Source: a virus. Taken from it: a stretch of 28,360 nucleotides of DNA. Within the stretch, counting starts at the first letter, position 1. Each line of letters starts with the position of its first letter. Shown here in pieces: positions 21,752 through 28,360 of the stretch. The DNA lies in the IMG/VR virus record IMGVR_UViG_3300021093_005236, positions 1 through 28,360 of that record; one strand, 5' to 3'. Both the position numbers and the translations under genes were made by a program. The notes under the pieces are model-generated. The model worked only from the letters and a program-made list of their open reading frames with translations. It was not told the origin of the DNA and made no database searches.

Positions 21752-24424
21752 TTAGTTGTTAAATAGATTCATCAAAGCCGCTTTTCTAAGGCTTTTTAAT
21801 CTCTTTATTGACGACACAAGGGTATTCCATGTGGGCTTAGGTAATACCAATAAGGATACTCCATTTTTGGTCATACTTTTTGCTCCAAGGTCTTTTAAAT
21901 GTAAAATAGCTGCTTCCCAAGCCACTACAGGTATGTTGTAATACCTCATCTGACCCCACAAATTAGCTAAATCTATTGCCACAATGTCTTCCATTGGATT
22001 TTTTAATATCACATACCGCTTCTTAGTGCTTTCCCCAGTAAAGGTCTTGAACATGCCGTTTTCGACACCCTCATGTATAAAGTTTATTAAGTGTGCGGCT
22101 GCTGAAGAGCTATTTATGTAACCTTTTGTGGAAACCATAGCCTTTGCGGCCTCTATTACTCGTGCGGGTTTGTTTAGAGAATTAGCCAAATACTTTAGGT
22201 TATCTAAAAAGCTATGTGGTCCATTATGCTTTACTGTAAGAGAATACTGCATGAGAAAAGGAAATGCATTTTCACTTTTCAATAAAGCCTTTGTTTCATA
22301 TGAGAACGGCACATCTGCTCGCACAAATGCCCAATCCTTATCAGCAGCTAGGGCCGACGCCATCATAGGATTAACGACAACCATGCTGTTTAGGCCTTGT
22401 CCCTCCAGCCACTGAGCCAAAAGCTTGGGCTTGGATCTATTGCCATCTATGGCTACAGGTACGTGGTGTATAGTGGCTAAGGAGTGAGCAGACTCCATAT
22501 CATCTTTGTTGTTCAAAGTGGTGGCCTTCAGGCCTAAATCCATCCTGATTACGTCAAATATATATTCTGCCAAGGATCCTTTGCTACCCCCAAACAAGGT
22601 ATTTGTTCTCGAAGATTCGTTGATGACCGAATGTATAGCAGAAATCATGGAGGCCATTCCTGCCATATATGCCGCTGTTTCTGGCCCATAATCAAATAAA
22701 CTGGCTATTGAGTCTATGGCTATGCCGGGATCCATCATTACGGATGCACAGGGCGGCTCCACGTCATCCATTACGAATGGAACTCCGACTCTTATCTGGT
22801 GCGAATCTATCGACATTCTAGGTATATTGAATCTACCGGTATCAAAGTCATAGCCAACGTAGTTCTGCACAGCATGCACCTCTGGTGAACTAAGTCTCAA
22901 TATTATGTCTAAATACTTTTTAGACATTGAATCGAGCAAAAATGGATGCTTTGATATGCCTGCATTGACAGAAATTAATGCAAGAGCTTTTGCAGGATCG
23001 GATTCCAGGAGTTCTTCGTCCATCTGAAAATCCACTTCTTTGCCTTCAAATGTAAATCTCCCAAACAAAGACGCCTTTCCATCTTGTTTTGATCTGCATA
23101 TATTAGTGATTCTCACTGTAGCATTGCATATGAGTTCATCTGGAATTTCCCTGGAACCCTGCATCCACAGTTTTCCATCTTTTTCAAATACTATTTTTTT
23201 ATCTATTATTACTAGTTGAGAGGTTGCCACATTCTCAAGAATATCCTCAAGCTCTTCTCGTATCGTATTTGAGCACGAAGCAAGTATGAGGTTCTTTTGA
23301 AATGTCGAAAGCTCCATAGCTTTTACGACATTCCTAGCGTTTACAACCCCCATTGTGATAAGTTCTGTAGTGAGAAAATCCAAAGGATTGATTAAATTAT
23401 TTTCAGATATATGTTTATGGATCGTAGGCATTAAATTACCCATCCATAACTTTGATGTTTTCTCAGCAGGCCTCCAAATATACGGAGTGTCATCTAGCAT
23501 TATTTTAAAGTTTTTAGACTTTATACAAGTTTTTAAAAATGCGGTATCTGGGGCGTCCGTCCAAACGATTGTTGGCTTAGGTAAGAACAGTGGATCTAAT
23601 TGACCTATTGGGGACTTGGCCACCACAGACAATTTATTATAACGCTCTATCGTACATTTTTGGACTATTCTCGCTGCTTGAAGGGGGTGATCTAAGACAT
23701 AGACCTCTGCAGAGGGGTCTCTATGACAAGAATTTAAGCCGCAGTATCCTGGATAGTGCCCACTTAAGACGTTTAAATAATTAAGCTGGTCTTTATTTCC
23801 TATAAATCCAAATCCTGAAATAAATCCAGGGTTTAAGTAAAAAGGAGTAACTATTAGCCCTTCTGTAGCTTTTCCAAATCCATGGATTTTATCTTCCAGC
23901 AGCTCCTCTATTTCATGTTTATGGGCATATCCGAACCAATCTGTAAATCCTCGATTATAGGTCTCCTGACTTACCCAAAGATTAAGTTCGCTAAGTCTGC
24001 CTGTAGCAAATCTATTAGCGGTTGGAAACATGTTGTTTCTGGCGATTTCCCACACCTTCAATACTTTATTGTAATACCTTTGATAAAATGTAGAATAACT
24101 AATTAAATCTTCCATTAACAGATCTTTTATTTTTAGCTCTTCTGCAATTTTATGTACTAATTCTTCTGGATTTAAGATCTTGTACGCCTGGCCGTACAGG
24201 CGAAGGCCTTCACATGAAAGTTTACATTTATCGCAGTACATCCATCCGCCAAATGGAATTAACGCCGAAACGTACATATTTGCAGTTTTACACTTAATGC
24301 ATCTAACATAACTGCCAGGTTTGGCAATATCGTCGTAGCCCAAAAGTTTCAGAATTTTTGTATAATGGAAGGCCGAGTAGAACTTTTCCGAAGGAACACC
24401 ATCTATGATTCGCTGGATTGACAT
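21752..24424 (-). CDS. large zinc-ribbon protein resembling a degenerate primase-helicase
   Basis: 890 residues. The N-terminus has a zinc ribbon like DnaG primases: CIKC (42-45) and CDKC (64-67). A segment at 195-220 (GFISGFGFIGNKDQLNYLN) resembles the primase catalytic core. Residues 240-254 (EVYVLDHPLQAAR) and 283-294 (PTIVWTDAPDTA) sit where TOPRIM acidic motifs would be, but the sequence is altered. Residues 605-660 look like an ATPase: TLFGGSKGSLAEYIF in place of a P-loop, then MESAHSLATIHHVPVAID, reminiscent of the D5/DUF927-type helicase domain, but without a proper GKS/T. The real primase and helicase are encoded elsewhere, so this may be a divergent or inactivated paralogue with a new role. 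ATG 24424 overlaps the divergent gene's start by 20 nt and has no clear Shine-Dalgarno site. Confidence 0.55.
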   Translation of the reverse strand: MSIQRIIDGVPSEKFYSAFHYTKILKLLGYDDIAKPGSYVRCIKCKTANMYVSALIPFGGWMYCDKCKLSCEGLRLYGQAYKILNPEELVHKIAEELKIKDLLMEDLISYSTFYQRYYNKVLKVWEIARNNMFPTANRFATGRLSELNLWVSQETYNRGFTDWFGYAHKHEIEELLEDKIHGFGKATEGLIVTPFYLNPGFISGFGFIGNKDQLNYLNVLSGHYPGYCGLNSCHRDPSAEVYVLDHPLQAARIVQKCTIERYNKLSVVAKSPIGQLDPLFLPKPTIVWTDAPDTAFLKTCIKSKNFKIMLDDTPYIWRPAEKTSKLWMGNLMPTIHKHISENNLINPLDFLTTELITMGVVNARNVVKAMELSTFQKNLILASCSNTIREELEDILENVATSQLVIIDKKIVFEKDGKLWMQGSREIPDELICNATVRITNICRSKQDGKASLFGRFTFEGKEVDFQMDEELLESDPAKALALISVNAGISKHPFLLDSMSKKYLDIILRLSSPEVHAVQNYVGYDFDTGRFNIPRMSIDSHQIRVGVPFVMDDVEPPCASVMMDPGIAIDSIASLFDYGPETAAYMAGMASMISAIHSVINESSRTNTLFGGSKGSLAEYIFDVIRMDLGLKATTLNNKDDMESAHSLATIHHVPVAIDGNRSKPKLLAQWLEGQGLNSMVVVNPMMASALAADKDWAFVRADVPFSYETKALLKSENAFPFLMQYSLTVKHNGPHSFLDNLKYLANSLNKPARVIEAAKAMVSTKGYINSSSAAAHLINFIHEGVENGMFKTFTGESTKKRYVILKNPMEDIVAIDLANLWGQMRYYNIPVVAWEAAILHLKDLGAKSMTKNGVSLLVLPKPTWNTLVSSIKRLKSLRKAALMNLFNN

Positions 24425-25751
24425 AACTGATGACGTCTCTAAAAAGTACTATAATGCGCTCATACAACAAGTGGCAATGCCTGAATATGTTAAGTCTGCA
24501 GGCGTTCTTACTAAAGACGCCGCTGCTATAAAGAGTTCTAAATGCTTTGCGGACACAGTAAACAAGAAATTTGCCCTCGACAGTAAATCTGATTGCTGGT
24601 GTTCTGCTCTTTATTTCTACGGCAACCAGTGTAGCACTTCACCGATAGGGAAACAAGCTGAAGTAAAATTATTAAATGCAGCAAGAGTTTGGGGCATCTT
24701 AGAAGATGTAGAAACTATCAAATCTGCATTTGAACAACAAATTATTCCAGTATCGTATGCTATGACATTTGAGCATAAAGGTGCAAAGATAGAAAGATGT
24801 CCAGATCACACCAAAGAAGCAGCTACGGCCAGCGCAGAGTGGCTATATGAAAATAGGTATAAGTTTCTTACAGATGTTCAAAGGAAAACAGCCTCTAAGT
24901 TGCAGGCAAGGGCAGACATTTTTAAATTAAACGTAAAAGCTGCTGCCTATATTGACAGAGTTGCTAATTCAAATACTTATTCAAATATAAACTGCAAAAT
25001 AGCTGTTGCTATCACAGACAGATTAAGTAGCATACCTACCGTTAAGTGGTCAGAACTTGAAGATGAGTTATTAAAAGTAGCCAATGATTTAAGCACCCAT
25101 CCATTTGAATTGTGTAACGCGGGGGATATAATTTGTAACTGCCTAGAGGCTTTTGATATTAAACACGGCTTAAATTCAAAGTGGGGTTCGGCTCTGCAGC
25201 ACCCCATTGATGTATGCTTTAGGGTCAGCCTTACTAAAGCTGCATCAGTAGCTGATGGAATTGTTCATTTAACTACTGGCATCCCAGTAGATCTCACCAA
25301 GATCAGCGACCATCAACTTGAAAAAGGCCTTAAGATTGCTGGAGACGATTTTTTGTCTTACTGCCAGACAGATGGCTTTAACGTAGACCGCAACAAGGCT
25401 GCAGAAATTCTGCCCACTATGCCTAAACCAGAAGCCCGCCGCTTTGAAGAAGCTGTTAAGACCTCCGGCTATATACCAGAAACAACCGACGATCTACTGA
25501 GTCGTTTATTTAAAGAAGCCAATATGGGCATGATGCCCGCTATGCAACAAATGCTTATGGATGACACTAATCCAATGCCCGGCGAAGACGATTCTTCTTT
25601 TGAGGCTCGCATGAACGAAAAGAAAGAACAAGCTAAACTAGATGCTCTCGATGCTCAGGCTGGACTCGCTGCGGTTAAGGCTCGACAAGCAAGACAACAG
25701 CACGAACAGAACTCTCTTAACTCTCAAATAGGCACAGCCCAAGAAATGTAA
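24405..25751 (+). CDS. hypothetical protein (448 aa), first gene of the plus-strand operon
   Basis: I do not recognise it firmly. ATG 24405 has GAAGGA nine bases upstream. Residues 45-95 contain KCFADTVNKKFALDSKSDCW, then CSALYFYG and a helix that ends ARVWGI. This F-A-D-x-x-x-K-F-x-L-D pattern resembles short segments I know from phage capsid-associated proteins, but I hold that loosely. The middle (100-330) is helical with many Ala and Lys. The C-terminal 75 residues are Met/Gln/Glu-rich and coiled-coil-like (EARMNEKKEQAKLDALDAQ). It begins a cluster that ends at 28282 with a terminator. A virion or scaffold role is plausible from context and composition only. Confidence 0.55.
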   Translation: MIRWIDITDDVSKKYYNALIQQVAMPEYVKSAGVLTKDAAAIKSSKCFADTVNKKFALDSKSDCWCSALYFYGNQCSTSPIGKQAEVKLLNAARVWGILEDVETIKSAFEQQIIPVSYAMTFEHKGAKIERCPDHTKEAATASAEWLYENRYKFLTDVQRKTASKLQARADIFKLNVKAAAYIDRVANSNTYSNINCKIAVAITDRLSSIPTVKWSELEDELLKVANDLSTHPFELCNAGDIICNCLEAFDIKHGLNSKWGSALQHPIDVCFRVSLTKAASVADGIVHLTTGIPVDLTKISDHQLEKGLKIAGDDFLSYCQTDGFNVDRNKAAEILPTMPKPEARRFEEAVKTSGYIPETTDDLLSRLFKEANMGMMPAMQQMLMDDTNPMPGEDDSSFEARMNEKKEQAKLDALDAQAGLAAVKARQARQQHEQNSLNSQIGTAQEM

Positions 25752-25753
25752 TT

Positions 25754-26170
25754 ATGATTAAAGTAGCAAATAATCTTCAACGTATGGTCTCTGTCAAGTC
25801 TGCCGGTTTGCAGTGGAGTGGAACGCTCGCAGATCTCGCCAAGATCCTGCCGTATACGAACACCGCCATCGGCGGCGGTCTGGGGGCCCTGGGGGGTTCT
25901 GCCATTGGCGGCTTGATTCAGGCGCTGAGAGGCAAGTCGATTCTAAAAGGCCTCGGCTATGGTGGCCTGGCCGGACTCGGACTGGGTGGCGGAGTAGGCC
26001 TGTACGGGGGTCTTAAAGCTAAAAATCGCCTGCTGGATGATTACATCCCCATACACGGCAATCCAACAATAACGATTCCCGGGAACCCTAGATCTCAAGG
26101 TGAAGGTTCGACCACAGTCGAGACCGAGTTAGGTCCGTTATATCCTGGGAAAACACCCGGGAACAAATAA
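25754..26170 (+). CDS. glycine-zipper protein (138 aa), putative membrane-active virion protein
   Basis: It follows the previous gene after two bases. The N-terminal leader is MIKVANNLQRMVSVKSAG, and the first eight residues are identical to those of the next gene. Residues 38-86 are two Gly/Ala/Leu-rich hydrophobic segments with GxxxG spacing (GGGLGALGGSAIGGL and GYGGLAGLGLGGGVGLYGGL), joined by ALRGKSILKGL. A Pro/Thr/Gly tail follows. Glycine zippers often pack as membrane hairpins or oligomers, for example in channel or pore proteins. The glycine-rich part is noticeably GC-richer than the flanks. Role unknown; DNA ejection or membrane puncture is a guess. It resembles the last gene of this operon (27707-28282). 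Confidence 0.6.
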   Translation: MIKVANNLQRMVSVKSAGLQWSGTLADLAKILPYTNTAIGGGLGALGGSAIGGLIQALRGKSILKGLGYGGLAGLGLGGGVGLYGGLKAKNRLLDDYIPIHGNPTITIPGNPRSQGEGSTTVETELGPLYPGKTPGNK

Positions 26171-26184
26171 AAGAAAAATAAGTT

Positions 26185-26997
26185 ATGATTAAAGTAGCAA
26201 ATAATTTAAGAAAATTAGCTGCCACACACAGTATTCCATCAGAAGAGGAGTATCTTATGTCATTTTGGAACGACAGAATGGCAGGTATGACTCCGCATCC
26301 GCATGAGAATAGAAACCTGACGGCCGACGACATCAACAAGACGGTTTTGCAGTTCGCAGCAATGAATATCAACGATGCTGCACGACAGGCCAAGAGTGTC
26401 AGTAGAAAGGGGATGCTAGACGGAAAGAAGCTTAAGGACAAGGATATAGCTTTTGGTCCCGGAACCGCTACTGCATTAGCTGCGAGTACAATCGCTTACT
26501 TACGAGCTTTGGGAATAACGGGAATAAGCCTTGGCCAACACCCATTGGTAACATCTGATTCACGTAAAAATCTAAGCAGTGCAGCGCTAACCTTACTTGA
26601 TAGATCTGAAGCAGACAAGCGACTGGATGAGTTATTGGCAGAGAGAAAGAAGGAAATGGGCTTTCTTTCTAGGATATTCACCTCGGACAAGAATATAGTT
26701 GATAGCCTATCTAAAAACCCAAATATAGCTAAGCAGATTCAAACTCTGATAAAGGAGCACACCTTAGGCGTTGCAGCGCCAGGTGCCGACTACAAAGCTG
26801 TTGCAAAGATGTACAAGCAGCTATCAGATGCCGCCAAAAAGAGATATACTGGCACCTATAAGAATCCAGCTATATCTCATATCCTTGATACAAAGAAGGA
26901 TCTGAAGAAGCAGATTGAGATGCAATCTAAACTTATCAACGAGGCTTATCCTAACGCCGGCATATTCGCAGATAACCTTGCAAAGGCAGAAGAATAA
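26185..26997 (+). CDS. hypothetical protein (270 aa), helical
   Basis: Starts at ATG 26185 and shares the leader MIKVANNL with the preceding gene. The rest is helix-rich and charged (EADKRLDELLAERKKEMGFL, YKAVAKMYKQLSDAAKKRY, KKDLKKQIEMQSKLINEAY), with one Ala/Gly hydrophobic patch (TATALAASTIAYLRALGITGISLG, residues about 93-116) that could be a buried or membrane-contacting segment. There is no catalytic motif. I cannot name a family. Its position suggests a virion component co-expressed with the glycine-zipper proteins. Confidence 0.6.
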   Translation: MIKVANNLRKLAATHSIPSEEEYLMSFWNDRMAGMTPHPHENRNLTADDINKTVLQFAAMNINDAARQAKSVSRKGMLDGKKLKDKDIAFGPGTATALAASTIAYLRALGITGISLGQHPLVTSDSRKNLSSAALTLLDRSEADKRLDELLAERKKEMGFLSRIFTSDKNIVDSLSKNPNIAKQIQTLIKEHTLGVAAPGADYKAVAKMYKQLSDAAKKRYTGTYKNPAISHILDTKKDLKKQIEMQSKLINEAYPNAGIFADNLAKAEE

Positions 26998-27008
26998 ACT
27001 GAAATCTA

Positions 27009-27710
27009 ATGCCAATTAAAAGCATAACAGCATCTAAAGCGTACGATCAGCTGTGGAAAAGTCGGGATACCGTCGGCACTGTGCTGCTTACTATGATTCT
27101 GGACTCTTACGGTCAGGAGATCTTTGATATGGACCCTCAGGCATTTCGTCAGGAGCTTGAGGAGGGGTTTTCAGTATCTGATATCCCTGATGTGAACACC
27201 GATAAAATATGGGCACTTTGGAACTCTTTGACGACCGACCTAGTTCATACAGATGTGTCCACTTTTATGAACTGTGCCAATGTTTTAAGTGGAACACCTA
27301 TGAGCTATGACGTCTTTGACATAGCCGATCCATATGAATGTGCTTGGGCTATTACCGAGCTCACTATGCTGGACTCCAACACCCCTGAGCGTCTCAGTCC
27401 AGAAGTTCGTAGATATATAGGCGAGATCTGTAAGGAGCTGGGCCTCTATCGTTTGCCTCCATCGCTTTCAAAAGTAGCGGAAATGGGCCCAAACGATTAT
27501 GTAGCAAATATGGAATCCTACGCTACAGATACCGTACAACTTCAAATAATGATCCAAAATCAAATTAAATTCAAAGATGACGTACAGGCATATGTCGATA
27601 GGAGGACCAGCAAGATGATGCTGGAGCTTAACAACGTGCCATTGATGAATAAGGACTCTAGGTCATGGAATAAGTTTGTATCAGGGTTTGCAAAGGGAGT
27701 GTCTAAATGA
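27009..27710 (+). CDS. hypothetical protein (233 aa)
   Basis: ATG 27009 lies eleven bases after the previous stop; the Shine-Dalgarno site is weak. The product is acidic in its first half (TMILDSYGQEIFDMDPQAF, EELEEGFSVSD) and more basic near the end (YVDRRTSKMMLELNN). It is mostly helical, soluble and cysteine-poor, with several Trp residues. Nothing identifies a function. The C-terminus ends in an ATGA overlap with the following gene, so the two are co-translated. A neck, connector or other virion role is only suggested by context. Confidence 0.6.
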   Translation: MPIKSITASKAYDQLWKSRDTVGTVLLTMILDSYGQEIFDMDPQAFRQELEEGFSVSDIPDVNTDKIWALWNSLTTDLVHTDVSTFMNCANVLSGTPMSYDVFDIADPYECAWAITELTMLDSNTPERLSPEVRRYIGEICKELGLYRLPPSLSKVAEMGPNDYVANMESYATDTVQLQIMIQNQIKFKDDVQAYVDRRTSKMMLELNNVPLMNKDSRSWNKFVSGFAKGVSK

Positions 27711-28282
27711 ATCTTGATGCATACATTAATTTAAAGAAGGCAGATCTAAGAAGATGGCTTAAAGAAAGCTGTGCGGACATCTCCGAGAAAAAAGCCGAAA
27801 TCTCATCTTCAGAATCCATAGTAGATGTTCCTATCAAGTGCACCCCCGGATTTGGTTGCAAAAGATACTTTACTAAAGACGAAATTGATGAAATAGACAA
27901 AGCTAAAGCCAAGATTTTGCCAATGTTATTTAGCACCCCAGCAGACCCAGTATCTTCAGGCCTATCCAGTCCATCGTGGGCAGGCTTGGGCGCAGGAGCC
28001 TTGGGAGCTTTATTGGGCGGAGGATTAGGCGGAAGCGTCGGAGCTTTAAGAGGCTCTAATGCTCCACTTGGCGCAGCTATAGGCGCTCTACTGGGAGGCG
28101 GCGCTGGAGCAATGTACGGCTATGGTAAGAAAGTAAGAAAGAATAAGGAAATTGAAAACTTGATGCAAAACCTGCCGGTTGGAGCAGATCTAGGTGATGT
28201 AGAGGTGTTCTCCGACCCAGAGCTTAAACAACATCTGGCAAGAGATTTTCAAAGAAGGCTAATTCAAAAAGGTTTACTCTAA
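27707..28282 (+). CDS. glycine-zipper protein (191 aa), last gene of the operon
   Basis: ATG 27707 overlaps the upstream stop by 4 nt (ATGA). Residues 1-85 are charged and include two cysteines in CTPGFGC. Residues 91-142 hold two Gly/Ala/Leu-rich segments with GxxxG spacing (GLGAGALGALLGGGLGGSVG and LGAAIGALLGGGAGAMYGYG), joined by ALRGSNAP. The layout matches the 138-residue gene at 25754-26170, including the ALRG linker. A charged C-terminal region follows. The proteins are probably related in the zipper region and may form a membrane-inserting or oligomeric structure together. Function is unknown. It ends 20 bases before a strong hairpin terminator. Confidence 0.6.
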   Translation: MNLDAYINLKKADLRRWLKESCADISEKKAEISSSESIVDVPIKCTPGFGCKRYFTKDEIDEIDKAKAKILPMLFSTPADPVSSGLSSPSWAGLGAGALGALLGGGLGGSVGALRGSNAPLGAAIGALLGGGAGAMYGYGKKVRKNKEIENLMQNLPVGADLGDVEVFSDPELKQHLARDFQRRLIQKGLL

Positions 28283-28302
28283 AAACTTAATAGACATATT
28301 AA

Positions 28303-28338
28303 AACAAAACCCAGGGCCCATGAACCCTGGGTTTTGTT
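28303..28338 (+). terminator. strong hairpin terminator after the plus-strand operon
   Basis: A perfect 14-base stem (28303-28316 with 28325-28338) with AACAAAACCCAGGG on the left arm and an 8-base loop. The right arm ends GGGTTTTGTT, giving a partial T run. The stem has a GC-rich core, as expected for intrinsic termination. The left arm begins with A runs, so it could also terminate transcription coming from the right on the minus strand. Confidence 0.8.
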
Positions 28339-28360
28339 ACGTATGGGGCGTTTATTGGGG

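Noticed and set aside
28343-28360. ATG at 28343 as the start of a next plus-strand gene
   Set aside because: It has no Shine-Dalgarno site, directly follows the terminator stem, and only six codons are in the window.
1-28360. tRNA genes, CRISPR arrays and insertion sequences
   Set aside because: I looked for cloverleaf-like segments, regularly spaced short repeats and transposase-like frames and saw none, although a covariance-model search could find a tRNA that I missed.

Overview
The window is part of a large double-stranded DNA phage genome, most likely a tailed phage with a T4/SPO1-like, self-sufficient replication machinery. The evidence is tightly packed genes with 1 to 4 nt stop/start overlaps, a near-complete phage replication and recombination set, a large terminase subunit, and a run of unknown genes that look virion-related. 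I see no bacterial housekeeping genes, rRNA or tRNA genes, CRISPR arrays or insertion sequences. Shine-Dalgarno sites of the AAGGA/GGAG type are clear in front of many genes. The host cannot be named. A ClpS-like gene suggests a host with a ClpA or ClpC unfoldase that uses ClpS (proteobacteria, actinobacteria and cyanobacteria have this system), but that is inference.

Layout. (1) Positions 1-19622 are read almost entirely on the minus strand. In transcription order this block runs: a small membrane-protein cluster (19622 down to 18707, including two tandemly duplicated micro-ORFs); SbcD-like nuclease; an unknown protein; an acidic helix-turn-helix protein; SbcC-like ATPase; a homopolymer-rich gap; a small unknown gene; UvsW-like helicase; an unknown protein; DnaB-like helicase; primase; a ClpS-like adaptor; family A DNA polymerase with an N-terminal uracil-DNA-glycosylase-like domain; a candidate ssDNA-binding protein; UvsX recombinase; several unknown genes; an all-alpha NTP-pyrophosphatase-like protein; a small unknown gene; and the start of a ThiF-like gene cut by the window edge. 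(2) Positions 19621-21543 on the plus strand hold the large terminase subunit. (3) Positions 21752-24424 on the minus strand hold an 890-residue zinc-ribbon protein that looks like a degenerate primase-helicase. (4) Positions 24405-28282 on the plus strand hold a five-gene operon of unknown, probably virion-related proteins, two of them with glycine-zipper segments. It ends in a strong hairpin terminator at 28303-28338.

How the genes fit together. UvsX, UvsW, SbcC/SbcD, DnaB helicase, primase, polymerase and the candidate ssDNA-binding protein would support both origin-dependent and recombination-dependent replication, as in T4. The terminase packages the product. The ClpS-like gene lies between primase and polymerase and could redirect host proteolysis during replication. 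The primase-helicase-like protein beside the terminase has altered catalytic motifs and may have taken on another role.

Limits. All family calls come from reading motifs by eye. The homopolymer block at 13795-13896 may be a sequencing or assembly artefact. Several start codons differ from the longest open frame and were chosen from Shine-Dalgarno evidence, as noted in each entry.
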